A DNA stretch of 6,673 nt, taken from positions 1 through 6,673 of the forward strand of contig VBPP01000013.1 of the NCBI GenBank assembly GCA_005877365.1. Direction: 5' to 3'. The position numbers and the translations under genes were made by a program. Shown here in pieces: positions 1 to 5,863 of this stretch; position 1 is the first letter of the stretch; each line of letters begins with the position of its first letter. The stretch is from Nitrososphaerota archaeon (GTDB lineage: Archaea; Thermoproteota; Nitrososphaeria; Nitrososphaerales; Gagatemarchaeaceae). The notes below the pieces were generated by a model, which saw only the letters and a list, made by a program, of their open reading frames with translations, was not told the origin of the DNA and did not search any database.

Positions 1-1281
1 GACGATCGGAGGCCCCGCCCGGAACGAAGGCCCCTTCCACGAGACGCTGAAGGAGGGGTTGGGACCCAGGTTGACTTTCAGCGCGACCAGACCGTCGGTG
101 CAGGGTACGTACAGATACGGGGGCGCGTACGCATTCCCGCCGTAAGCCGAGCCGCAGACCCTCGACGTAAGCAGCTGCCCGCCGACGCCGCCCAGATGAC
201 TCCTGTTGAGGAGGTATCCGTTGCCGTCCTTCCCAATCTGAAAGACGAGGTCAGGGCCTAGAAGAGAGGGGCCGACCGAGCCGAGGTCTGTGTCGCCGTT
301 GTTCAGTGCCACCCAGTCCGAGGGTGCGAACCAGTCGAGGAGTTGCAGGGACGGCGAGAGTCTGATGACGCTGTCGCCGTAGTCGAAGACCGAGGATGCG
401 AAGCTGTTCCCTGTCGACACCAAGAGGTCCCCGCCGGCGCCAACCGCCGCTCCAGAAGGCGCCCATATGCCGCCACCCCTCCCGGTAGGGACCTGATAGG
501 CGAACACTCTGCTGGTGATGTTGGCGGGGGTGCCGACGACCCACCCGTGATACTCTCCACAGTCGCCGTAGAGGCCTCCGTATGGGACGTAGAGGACGCC
601 CTTCGACAGGGAGAGCGCTCCGCGTTGTTGCTCGACGAGTGGATCCCCTCCCGGTGGGTCCACGACACGACTGAACTTGACACCGCCTGTCTTCAGGTCT
701 ATCGCAAAGAGCCAGTGCTGGTAGTCTGTGCGGAGAAAGCCGACCACGTAGACGGTCTGGGCCGTGGAATCAATCACCGGTGTGCCTGTGATTCCCGTCG
801 GGTCGATGTTGCCGCAGGGCAAGTCAGAACGCGGGACAGGCGCCCCCAGGTGTCTCTGCCATATGATCTGGCCGCTGCTGTCGTTCAAGGCGAAGACGGT
901 GTTGTTCTCGGTGGCAGCGACCAGCATGCCACCCGCCAGGAGAGGCTCGGCATAGACCTCGCCGTCGAGAGAGGGCGAGACCCACCCCGGTAGAACTGAG
1001 GTGAGGGATCCTCCCGAGGGGTCGAAACCCGTGCGAGAAGCGTCGCGATGATAGGTCGGCCACAGGCTGTAACTACCCGGGAGACTCACCGTTGTGCTGG
1101 TCGTCTGCGTAGTGGAGCTCACCGCGGTCGTCTGGGTAGTAGAAGATGGGCCAACCTGATTATTCGGGGCGAAGCGCAGTCCGAGGGCTAGGACGACGAT
1201 CGCGAGTGCGAGCGCCGCGAGCAATAGGGGGAGGTTTCGCGACTTGGCGTCGGCTGCCTTGGAGATTTCCTTCGTGATCAG
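1..1281 (-). CDS. Membrane-anchored PQQ-like beta-propeller repeat protein (C-terminus beyond window)
   Basis: The 427 visible codons remain open at the left edge, so the C-terminus is missing. From the start used here, residues 17-36 form a hydrophobic helix after a Lys/Arg-rich segment (signal anchor). Residues 46-65 are a Thr/Ser/Gln stalk (TTQTT twice). From about residue 73 comes a propeller of the BamB/quinoprotein type: WPTYHRDASRTGFD opening, repeated 'VFALNDSSGQIIWQ' and 'LFAIDLKTGG' blades, GLYGDCGEYHGW, and DTDLGSVGPSLLG. Several Cys (156, 241, 376, 394) could form disulfides, which fits an extracytoplasmic domain. The role is probably surface ligand binding or scaffolding, or a dehydrogenase; family membership does not prove PQQ binding. 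There is no ATG, GTG or TTG between the upstream stop near 1390 and TTG 1224. I used CTG 1281 because it lies about 21 nt after a TATA box and keeps the charged N-terminus; TTG 1224 would remove that. Identity is firm, the start is uncertain. Confidence 0.85.
   Translation of the reverse strand, partial: MITKEISKAADAKSRNLPLLLAALALAIVVLALGLRFAPNNQVGPSSTTQTTAVSSTTQTTSTTVSLPGSYSLWPTYHRDASRTGFDPSGGSLTSVLPGWVSPSLDGEVYAEPLLAGGMLVAATENNTVFALNDSSGQIIWQRHLGAPVPRSDLPCGNIDPTGITGTPVIDSTAQTVYVVGFLRTDYQHWLFAIDLKTGGVKFSRVVDPPGGDPLVEQQRGALSLSKGVLYVPYGGLYGDCGEYHGWVVGTPANITSRVFAYQVPTGRGGGIWAPSGAAVGAGGDLLVSTGNSFASSVFDYGDSVIRLSPSLQLLDWFAPSDWVALNNGDTDLGSVGPSLLGPDLVFQIGKDGNGYLLNRSHLGGVGGQLLTSRVCGSAYGGNAYAPPYLYVPCTDGLVALKVNLGPNPSFSVSWKGPSFRAGPPIV
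1099..1140 (-). repeat. 27-bp-spaced direct repeat encoding the TTQTT stalk
   Basis: A 15-nt unit, ggtcgtctgcgtagt at 1099-1113, recurs with one mismatch at 1126-1140. The spacing is 27 bp (nine codons) and keeps frame. On the coding strand each copy specifies a TTQTT-type segment between the membrane helix and the propeller. It looks like a short in-frame duplication in a low-complexity linker, probably O-glycosylated at the surface, which is inference. Confidence 0.6.
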
Positions 1282-1298
1282 TTCGTGTCTCCGGCGTG

Positions 1299-1305
1299 TT
1301 ATATA
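1299..1305 (-). promoter_or_regulatory. TATA box for the beta-propeller gene
   Basis: The minus strand reads gtatataac here, the best TATA-like sequence in the window. It lies in the 108-nt gap between the zinc-ribbon stop and the propeller gene. A start site about 25 nt downstream would fall near 1275-1278, just after the CTG at 1281, which is why the start codon is puzzling. Confidence 0.55.
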
Positions 1306-1389
1306 CGTGGTTGAAAGTCGTACGACTGAGCAGACTCTAGCGACTTCATCGTTCCTCGAGCAGGCTGTCTCAGGTCGGGTAGAGGAGCC

Positions 1390-1521
1390 TTAACGCCGGA
1401 GGAGTTCGTAGAGGCGATACCTCGCTTCCTCACCGGGCGAAAGCTGGTGCCCGCAGAAACCGCACATCACGCTTTTTTCCGACCTCTTGAGTGAGAACCT
1501 GCCGCACTTGGGACACTTCAT
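1390..1521 (-). CDS. Small double-CxxC zinc-ribbon protein, 43 aa
   Basis: A 43-codon ORF starting ATG at 1521 encodes MKCPKCGRFSLKR..., with CPKC at residues 3-6 and CGFC at residues 22-25, then a short basic helical tail ending in YELLRR. Two CxxC knuckles 15 residues apart are the standard four-cysteine zinc ribbon seen in many small archaeal proteins, which commonly bind nucleic acid or proteins. No specific function can be named. It begins 40 nt after the stop of the metallopeptidase-like gene on the same strand. No TATA box lies between them, and a GAGAGGGAG tract runs right up to the ATG, so it is probably the second gene of an operon. TTG at 1554 would add 11 residues but nothing supports it. 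It is short enough that gene callers often miss it. Confidence 0.72.
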   Translation of the reverse strand: MKCPKCGRFSLKRSEKSVMCGFCGHQLSPGEEARYRLYELLRR

Positions 1522-1561
1522 CTCCCTCTCTCGCTCAGGGCCTGACGCCTTCAACGTGGTT

Positions 1562-2314
1562 TCATCTCAAGTCTCGCAGCTGGGGCGCCTCCCTCATGAG
1601 GGAGGCGACCTGGTCCAAGTAGGAGGCGAGATACCCTCGAAATTCGAGTTCACCCGATTCGGCCTTCGCTCGCTCCAGCGTCTCCTCCAGCTTCCCGAAC
1701 CTCGATCGGACCTGCTCTCCCAGCAAGGAGATGAAGCGGTCGTTTCTCCTCTTCATCTCAGAGCCCTCCGGATAGAGACCGCGCCTCTTCAGCGAGGCGA
1801 TCGCGAAAGCGTTCCGCGCGAGGGAACCCACGTCCGTTACAAGGTCGCCGGAAGGCACTTCTGTGATCCAGCCCGCGAAGAACTTCTGAGCGAGGGCGAG
1901 TTCTTTGCCCGTCATGGCCGTGAAGACGAGGTCGTCTACAATGATGTTCTGGAGGTGATTGAAGGCGTCCATGAGGACCTCCGCCTCCCTCCTGTTCAGT
2001 CCTTCCCCTTCCCTGACTTCCGTGAAGACCTCCTGAATCAAGCGATGGTCGTGCGAGGGCAGGCTTCTCTCAGTGAAATAGATGTGGGCGAGTTCGTGTA
2101 GAAGAAGGCCACCCAGCATCTCGGAGTCGAGAGCCCATCCCGCGATCACGATCTGCTGCGTTCCGCGGCTCTCTCTTGCGTAGCCCATGATGTTGAGCTT
2201 GGGGTCTACCGCGAGCGAGACGGGAGAAGCCAGTGAGAATCCGGCGCTGCCCATGCGTTCAATCGCCCATTGCAGCACCCTCTGCACATTTGCGTCAGCC
2301 TTCTCGAGAGACAT
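1562..2314 (-). CDS. HExxH zinc metallopeptidase-like protein, 250 aa
   Basis: A cytosolic-looking protein with no signal peptide or membrane helix. HELAH at residues 73-77 sits in a hydrophobic helix (GGLLLHELAHIYF), the canonical zinc-binding and catalytic motif of gluzincin-type peptidases. A second helix with NHLQNIIVDD (119-128) is placed like the acidic third-ligand helix (N-x-x-E/D-D) of such enzymes, making Asp127 or Asp128 the candidate ligand; this is inference. Residues 195-245 are charged and helical, likely a coiled coil. Proteins like this occur in archaea as uncharacterised families (possibly DUF5781; I could not verify it). Substrate unknown. ATG 2314 lies about 33 nt after a TATA-like ATTTATCA, supporting this start. 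The zinc-ribbon gene follows 40 nt downstream, so the two may act together. Confidence 0.82.
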   Translation of the reverse strand: MSLEKADANVQRVLQWAIERMGSAGFSLASPVSLAVDPKLNIMGYARESRGTQQIVIAGWALDSEMLGGLLLHELAHIYFTERSLPSHDHRLIQEVFTEVREGEGLNRREAEVLMDAFNHLQNIIVDDLVFTAMTGKELALAQKFFAGWITEVPSGDLVTDVGSLARNAFAIASLKRRGLYPEGSEMKRRNDRFISLLGEQVRSRFGKLEETLERAKAESGELEFRGYLASYLDQVASLMREAPQLRDLR

Positions 2315-2343
2315 GCGTCCTACTGACCGTAGTAGAAGGAGAT

Positions 2344-2351
2344 TGATAAAT
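2344..2351 (-). promoter_or_regulatory. TATA box for the metallopeptidase-like gene
   Basis: ATTTATCA on the minus strand, centred about 33 nt upstream of ATG 2314, predicts a leader of only a few nucleotides. It lies in the 80-nt gap after the small beta-rich gene, so the peptidase and zinc ribbon probably have their own promoter. Confidence 0.55.
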
Positions 2352-2394
2352 CGTTTGAAGCAGGGAGGTCTTGGTCAGTTTGGTGCTTTTTGTT

Positions 2395-2688
2395 TCACTT
2401 GACTTTGAGGGAGATGGCGAAGTCAATCCTTGCGTAGTAGTTCCCGCTTGATTCGTTTACCTCGATGTTCTTGATTTCTGCCGACCCTGCTATCTTGTTT
2501 CCGTACGAGTCCGCTGCTTCCAGGCGAACTGTGTTTCCGACTGCGAAGCGGCCGAGACCCTCCGAAATCAGATTCCTCTCGGCGCCCCTCGTCGACTTTC
2601 CCTTGATGCGGACGTCTCCAGTCGTCCCCAAGATGATGGTCGTTATCGAGTTCTCGGGTATCTCGAATCCTTCGAGCTTCGCGTACAT
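2395..2688 (-). CDS. Small beta-rich hypothetical protein, 97 aa
   Basis: I do not recognise this protein. Its sequence alternates short hydrophobic strands with Gly/Asn turns (ITTIILGTTGDVRIKGKS, GNTVRLEAADSYGNKIAG, YYARIDFAISLKVK), suggesting a compact all-beta fold. The layout ISEGLGRFAVGNTVRLEA followed by YYARIDF loosely recalls PilZ domains, but the key RxxxR and [DN]xSxxG motifs are not properly present, so I do not assign it. No signal peptide or membrane segment is seen. I chose ATG 2688 because a TATA-like TTTTACTA lies about 32 nt upstream, matching the other genes. ATG 2787 would add 33 Pro/Ser-rich residues, would put that TATA box inside the gene, and would leave only about 40 nt to the divergent gene. 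If 2787 is right the product is 130 aa. Confidence 0.7.
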   Translation of the reverse strand: MYAKLEGFEIPENSITTIILGTTGDVRIKGKSTRGAERNLISEGLGRFAVGNTVRLEAADSYGNKIAGSAEIKNIEVNESSGNYYARIDFAISLKVK

Positions 2689-2716
2689 CTTGCTACTTGC
2701 TGGCTCGTCTGTGTCA

Positions 2717-2724
2717 TAGTAAAA
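2717..2724 (-). promoter_or_regulatory. TATA box for the small beta-rich gene
   Basis: TTTTACTA on the minus strand is centred about 32 nt upstream of ATG 2688. The spacing matches the neighbouring metallopeptidase gene and is the main argument for the shorter start. Confidence 0.45.
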
Positions 2725-2792
2725 CTTGTCTGGAGGGATTGGACGCTGGAAGAGGGGAAGGTTCGGATTTGAAGATGGATTTCGCATCTACA

Positions 2793-2801
2793 ATTCTTAT
2801 C
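2793..2801 (+). promoter_or_regulatory. Weak TATA-like box for the SGNH-like gene
   Basis: ATTCTTATC on the plus strand is centred about 28 nt before GTG 2826 and about 19 nt before GTG 2817. The match is weaker than the other boxes. It lies between the two divergent genes. Confidence 0.35.
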
Positions 2802-2825
2802 TGAAGCGAAGCAGCGGTGGGCCGT

Positions 2826-3536
2826 GTGACAGGTCCACACACCGCGGCCGCAAGGTTGCCGACCGTGGCGGTCATGGTGATGGTGGTGGTGGCCTCGGCG
2901 CTTGCCGCCACCTATCTCATTGGTCAAGGCGGTTGGATCAACAACAACTACAACTCAACCGCGGCGGGGACAACGTCGAAGACGAAGGGTGTCTCCGACT
3001 CGGGACCCCACTCGATAGGCTACGTGGGCTGCTCCAATACCGCGGATGCTGTTACTGGCTACTATCAGGTTCCCAACGGGGGACTCTTCTGGCAGCCCTA
3101 TCCCACGGGCGGGGGTTCGCTCGACCTCTGGACGAGCGGAAGCAGCCGGTACTGGTCTCTCTTCGACCAGCAGGTGCAGACATACGGTCAGCCGTCGAAG
3201 GTCTGGATCGAGATCTGTGAGAGGGCCGCGGCTCCCCTCGACTTCGCGATGGTTCAGGAGATGTTTGCCATACTTCGGCTTCGGGCGCCGTCCGCGACCT
3301 ATTACATCAGCCCCCTCAACTCCTACTCACCCTCCAACATCTGCGCGATTACGGGTCCGAACGGGGTCGCTGACGCCACCAATCTGGCGAACGAAGCAGT
3401 TTCAAAAGGGCTGGCGCTGGCCGGACCGACGATTGGGCCGCTTACCTCTCAGAATACTGTGTCAGATATGTGTCACCCGAACACGAGTGGAGAGAGCTTA
3501 CTCGGGTCCCAGCTCGCGAGCTTCTTTGGGAGATAG
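2826..3536 (+). CDS. Membrane-anchored divergent SGNH-hydrolase-like surface protein
   Basis: The 236-residue product has a short basic N-terminus and a hydrophobic helix at about residues 12-32 (LPTVAVMVMVVVASALAA), then an Asn/Thr/Ser-rich linker, so it is probably anchored and faces outside. The rest fits the SGNH/GDSL esterase order. IGYVGCSNT (Ser70) stands where GDS carries the nucleophile, KVWIEICERA is the block III strand, PSATYYISPLNSY is the later core strand, and DMCHPNTSG (Asp214, His217) matches the block V DxxH. The Gly-x-x-Asn oxyanion residue of block III is not evident (ICE instead), so activity may be altered or lost. NST and NTS are potential archaeal N-glycosylation sites. 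I chose GTG 2826 by TATA spacing; GTG 2817 adds three residues. Four Cys remain in the mature part. The substrate is unknown. Confidence 0.68.
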   Translation: MTGPHTAAARLPTVAVMVMVVVASALAATYLIGQGGWINNNYNSTAAGTTSKTKGVSDSGPHSIGYVGCSNTADAVTGYYQVPNGGLFWQPYPTGGGSLDLWTSGSSRYWSLFDQQVQTYGQPSKVWIEICERAAAPLDFAMVQEMFAILRLRAPSATYYISPLNSYSPSNICAITGPNGVADATNLANEAVSKGLALAGPTIGPLTSQNTVSDMCHPNTSGESLLGSQLASFFGR

Positions 3537-3550
3537 AGCAGCGACTCAAG

Positions 3551-3558
3551 CTTATAGA
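3551..3558 (+). promoter_or_regulatory. TATA box for the SRPBCC/AHSA1 gene
   Basis: CTTATAGA lies just after the SGNH-like stop and is centred about 29 nt before TTG 3584. It lies inside the longer open frame that starts at GTG 3470, which argues that the longer frame is not the real gene. Confidence 0.5.
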
Positions 3559-3583
3559 GCCTGGGTTTTCTCGGAAGATTAGC

Positions 3584-4009
3584 TTGAAGACAAAGACGAT
3601 TCGCCAGTCGGTTCTATTCAAAGCCTCTCCGCATGAAGTCTACGAACTACTGATGGACTCTAGGAAGCACGCAGGATTCACGGGCGAGGGGGCAGAGATA
3701 AGCCGTGAAGTAGGTGGGAGAGTCTCTGCCTACGAGGGGTACATCGAGGCAACTAACGAGGAGCTTATTCCTGACGCAAGGATTGTCCAGAGGTGGCGTT
3801 CGACTGAGTGGCCAGACGGGCACTACTCCAAGGTCACCTTCCAGCTGAAGAGGACCACCGGCGGGACGCGCCTCTCCTTCACGCAGTCCGGTGTACCCGA
3901 GGAGGACTACGAATCGAAGAATGAGGGCTGGGTCGAGAGTTACTGGGAGAAGATGAAGAAGTTCCTCGAGAGGGAGAAAGGCGCGAGGGCGAAGCGGCGA
4001 ACAAGGTAA
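3584..4009 (+). CDS. SRPBCC superfamily protein, AHSA1-type, 141 aa
   Basis: The product opens directly with the family signature KTIRQSVLFKASPHEVYELL (first strand and helix). It continues through GGRVSAYEGYIEATNEEL, IVQRWRSTEWPDGHYSKV and GTRLSFTQSGVPEE to the C-terminal helix EGWVESYWEKMKKFLE. This is the full strand-helix order of the START-like/Bet v1 fold in the 'activator of Hsp90 ATPase homolog 1-like' group, and about 140 residues is the usual length. Such proteins bind small hydrophobic ligands or act as cofactors; the specific role is not predictable. TTG 3584 was chosen because the domain begins there and a TATA box precedes it by about 29 nt. The frame remains open back to GTG 3470, but that 38-residue extension overlaps the SGNH-like gene by 67 nt and has no domain match. 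Confidence 0.82.
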   Translation: MKTKTIRQSVLFKASPHEVYELLMDSRKHAGFTGEGAEISREVGGRVSAYEGYIEATNEELIPDARIVQRWRSTEWPDGHYSKVTFQLKRTTGGTRLSFTQSGVPEEDYESKNEGWVESYWEKMKKFLEREKGARAKRRTR

Positions 4010-4015
4010 AAATAC
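4007..4015 (+). promoter_or_regulatory. TATA box for the SHOCT membrane-protein gene
   Basis: TAAAAATAC overlaps the stop codon of the preceding gene and is centred about 26 nt before ATG 4037 (29 nt before ATG 4040). This implies a leaderless transcript separate from the upstream gene. Confidence 0.55.
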
Positions 4016-4036
4016 TCGAGCTCCACGAGATGCCTC

Positions 4037-4414
4037 ATGATGAGGACTGGGGAACAACGCCGCGACCAGAGGTTGCTCTGGGTGGGGGTCGGGGTGGCAG
4101 TGGTAGTCGTTGGGCTCTTCGCCTTCCTTACGGGTCTCTATTCCAATGGGACCGCGACTCCCTCGACAGCATTCTATGCCCCCTTCTTCCCGATTGGCTT
4201 TCCATGGGTCGGTGGGATCTTCTCGCTCTTCTTCCTCTTCTGGGCAGTCAGCTGGTTCTTCAGACCTTGGGGCTGGGGGTGGGGCTACCGGCGAAGGTAC
4301 GGGTGGTGGAGGTACGACGGAGCATCTCAGATACTCAGAGAGAGGTACGCCAAGGGAGAGATAACGAAGGAGCAGTTCGACCAGATGATGCGCGACCTCG
4401 AGGGGCACGGTTAA
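4037..4414 (+). CDS. Two-helix membrane protein with C-terminal SHOCT domain
   Basis: The 125-residue protein has two hydrophobic helices, at about 13-35 (LLWVGVGVAVVVVGLFAFL) and 56-75 (FPWVGGIFSLFFLFWAVSWF). An unusual Trp/Gly/Arg juxtamembrane stretch follows (RPWGWGWGYRRRYGWWRY, 77-94). It ends in a SHOCT domain, ILRERYAKGEITKEQFDQMM at about 99-118, recognised by the (K/R)-x-x-Y/L-x-x-G-x-I-(T/S)-x-E-(E/Q)-(Y/F) pattern. SHOCT is a short helical hairpin common at the ends of prokaryotic membrane proteins; it may mediate oligomerisation, but its role is not established. Both ends are probably cytoplasmic by the positive-inside rule. ATG 4037 and ATG 4040 are both compatible with the TATA spacing. 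The gene stands alone and converges on metE. Confidence 0.8.
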   Translation: MMRTGEQRRDQRLLWVGVGVAVVVVGLFAFLTGLYSNGTATPSTAFYAPFFPIGFPWVGGIFSLFFLFWAVSWFFRPWGWGWGYRRRYGWWRYDGASQILRERYAKGEITKEQFDQMMRDLEGHG

Positions 4415-4650
4415 TGCGTGGCGGCTCATTCGAAAATTCTCCGAAGTGTAGTAAGGAAGATTCCGAGCGAGCCAGCGAGTGCGTAGGGAGGCGGAGAGAC
4501 CCCATGGCCATGCACCTGCGACTATTCGTCCGTGCTCCATCCGGAACCCGTTATCGCCTGACCCGGCAGGTCGACAAACTGAAGAAAAATATCAGATGGG
4601 TCTGAACTTGGATTTCGTTCTACGGGGGCTTTTGGCTCTCTCGGCAGGGG
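4415..4650. other. Convergent intergenic region
   Basis: These 236 bp separate the plus-strand SHOCT gene from the minus-strand metE. I found no tRNA-like cloverleaf, no box C/D signature and no credible conserved protein. The only functional signal is the T-run on the minus strand at 4582-4590. A 33-codon open frame at 4504-4605 (plus) is noted under rejected items. Confidence 0.6.
4582..4590 (-). terminator. U-rich terminator candidate downstream of metE
   Basis: On the minus strand this reads as attttt followed by cttc, about 60 nt past the metE stop codon. Archaeal intrinsic termination relies on oligo-U without requiring a hairpin, so this is the most likely 3' end for the metE transcript. 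Confidence 0.4.
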
Positions 4651-5796
4651 TCAGGCGTACTTCTTCATGAGCATCCTCGCGGCCTCGGTCTGGCTCCGAA
4701 GTTTCGCGTAGGCTACGTCCCGCTGCACGACAGGCCAGGGCCTTCCAGACGCGAACCCGCAGTCCGGGTTTAGGGTAATCTTCTCCAGGCCGAAGACATC
4801 TTTCGCCTTCTCCACCCGAGACACTATCTCCTCGGGTGACTCCACCCTGGGGTTCTTCACGTCTATCACACCGAGGCCCACCTCGCCATCCCACCTGTCA
4901 CCCTCGAAGGCATCGAAGCTGCCAGCTCTCTTCGTCGCGTACTCGAGGACCAGTTGCTCCACCTTCAACTCGACGATTTCGTCTATCATGTTCTCGTAGC
5001 CACCTTTGGAGAGGTGCGCTTCATCGGCGGGCCAGTTCCCCCTGCAGATGTGGACCCCTACCTTGATACCACCGATCCCCTTTACGGTCCTGTTGATCAG
5101 CTCCGCTGAAATCTTGTGTAGCTCCCTCATGTCGGAGACCTTCCAGCCGTTGAGGGCGAGCAGCCAACTCGTGTACTTGTAATCGCAGAAATTGCCGATC
5201 CCTGGTTCGTCGAGTTGGACGAAGGAGGCCCCCGCCTCGCGCAGCGCCATTATCTCCTCGCGCAGCAGCCGAGCCATATCCTCGAAGGCCTCATCCGGGC
5301 TCTTGTAGACGTGGCCGGACTTCGATTTGTTCCAAGAATTGATGAGGAGAGTGTAGGGCCCTATGATCGGTGCCTTGACCTTCTTGCTCGTATGTTTCAG
5401 GGCGAACTTTACCTCGTCCACCGCGAGAGGTCTCGACCTTCTGATCTTCTCCACGATTACGGGGTTGCTGATAATATCGATGGGGAGGTTCATCTCCCGG
5501 ACGAACTTCTCGGCATCGCGATTCATGAGTTCCTTGACTGGAATGAGCCTGAAGGAAGGCAGCCTCTCAGCGACGAAGGCGAGAAAGCTGAACCGCCTCT
5601 GCTCCCCATCCGAGAGCTCCTCGACCCCAGTGAGCTCCTGCTCCCTGATCGCGAGTTTCACGGCATCATCGTAAGACTCTTTCAGCTCGCCTTCACTGAG
5701 CTCCCCCCTCTCATGTCTCTGGATGGCGTCGATAAGCCATCGCGGGCGTGGCAGACTCCCGACGACGGAGGTCGGGAAGAGCCCTTGTTTGCTCAC
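4651..5796 (-). CDS. metE: Core-MetE methionine synthase (B12-independent MetE catalytic domain only)
   Basis: It methylates homocysteine to methionine, the last step of methionine synthesis. The 381-residue product is the C-terminal catalytic barrel of MetE without the N-terminal half found in bacterial enzymes of about 750 aa. It opens with FPTSVVGSLPRPRWL and has QLDEPG (residues 195-200). All four zinc ligands that activate the homocysteine thiol are visible: His249 and Cys251 (VHICRGNW), Glu285 (LVLEYA), Cys346 (NPDCGFASG). Stand-alone archaeal core enzymes are known to be folate-independent or able to use methyl-corrinoids, so the physiological methyl donor here is uncertain. GTG 5796 is chosen because a TATA box is centred 27 nt upstream and the family homology starts at once. 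ATG 5919 would add 41 unrelated residues and run into the transposon end. A U-rich terminator candidate follows the stop. Confidence 0.9.
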   Translation of the reverse strand: MSKQGLFPTSVVGSLPRPRWLIDAIQRHERGELSEGELKESYDDAVKLAIREQELTGVEELSDGEQRRFSFLAFVAERLPSFRLIPVKELMNRDAEKFVREMNLPIDIISNPVIVEKIRRSRPLAVDEVKFALKHTSKKVKAPIIGPYTLLINSWNKSKSGHVYKSPDEAFEDMARLLREEIMALREAGASFVQLDEPGIGNFCDYKYTSWLLALNGWKVSDMRELHKISAELINRTVKGIGGIKVGVHICRGNWPADEAHLSKGGYENMIDEIVELKVEQLVLEYATKRAGSFDAFEGDRWDGEVGLGVIDVKNPRVESPEEIVSRVEKAKDVFGLEKITLNPDCGFASGRPWPVVQRDVAYAKLRSQTEAARMLMKKYA

Positions 5797-5819
5797 AGTC
5801 GTCAAGTGGGCGGGTTTGG

Positions 5820-5826
5820 ATAAAAA
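5820..5826 (-). promoter_or_regulatory. TATA box for metE
   Basis: TTTTTAT on the minus strand is centred 27 nt upstream of GTG 5796, predicting a leaderless mRNA. The transposon right end lies only about 50 bp further upstream, so any distal regulatory DNA has been replaced or pushed away by the insertion. Confidence 0.6.
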
Positions 5827-5863
5827 GGATTTGACGGGTCTTCCGTAGCGAGCTTGTCTTCCT

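Noticed and set aside
1324..1376. Imperfect dyad (GACTGAG ... CTCAGGTC) upstream of the propeller TATA box
   Set aside because: Short arms, a bulge and nearly 40 nt of spacer make it compatible with chance; not called as operator or terminator.
1487..2101. Long plus-strand open frame opposite the metallopeptidase gene
   Set aside because: It is antisense to a gene with a clear HELAH motif; high GC content produces such mirror frames. No domain or promoter supports it.
2643..2911. Minus-strand frames rich in His (HHHHHH) opposite the SGNH-like start
   Set aside because: The His run is the reverse of the gtggtg codons for the Val-rich membrane helix, not a metal-binding protein.
3046..3582. 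Plus-strand Arg/Ser-rich open frame overlapping the SGNH-like gene
   Set aside because: Composition is typical of an out-of-frame reading, and the SGNH-like frame has a signal anchor and motif order.
3470..3583. N-terminal extension of the AHSA1 protein from GTG 3470
   Set aside because: It overlaps the SGNH-like gene by 67 nt, contains the TATA box at 3551-3558, and the domain homology starts at 3584.
4504..4605. 33-codon plus-strand ORF (MAMHLRLFVRAPSG...) between the SHOCT gene and metE
   Set aside because: No TATA box at the right distance, the purine tract upstream is too far for a Shine-Dalgarno, and the frame is just the tail of a long out-of-frame reading of the SHOCT gene. No recognisable domain.
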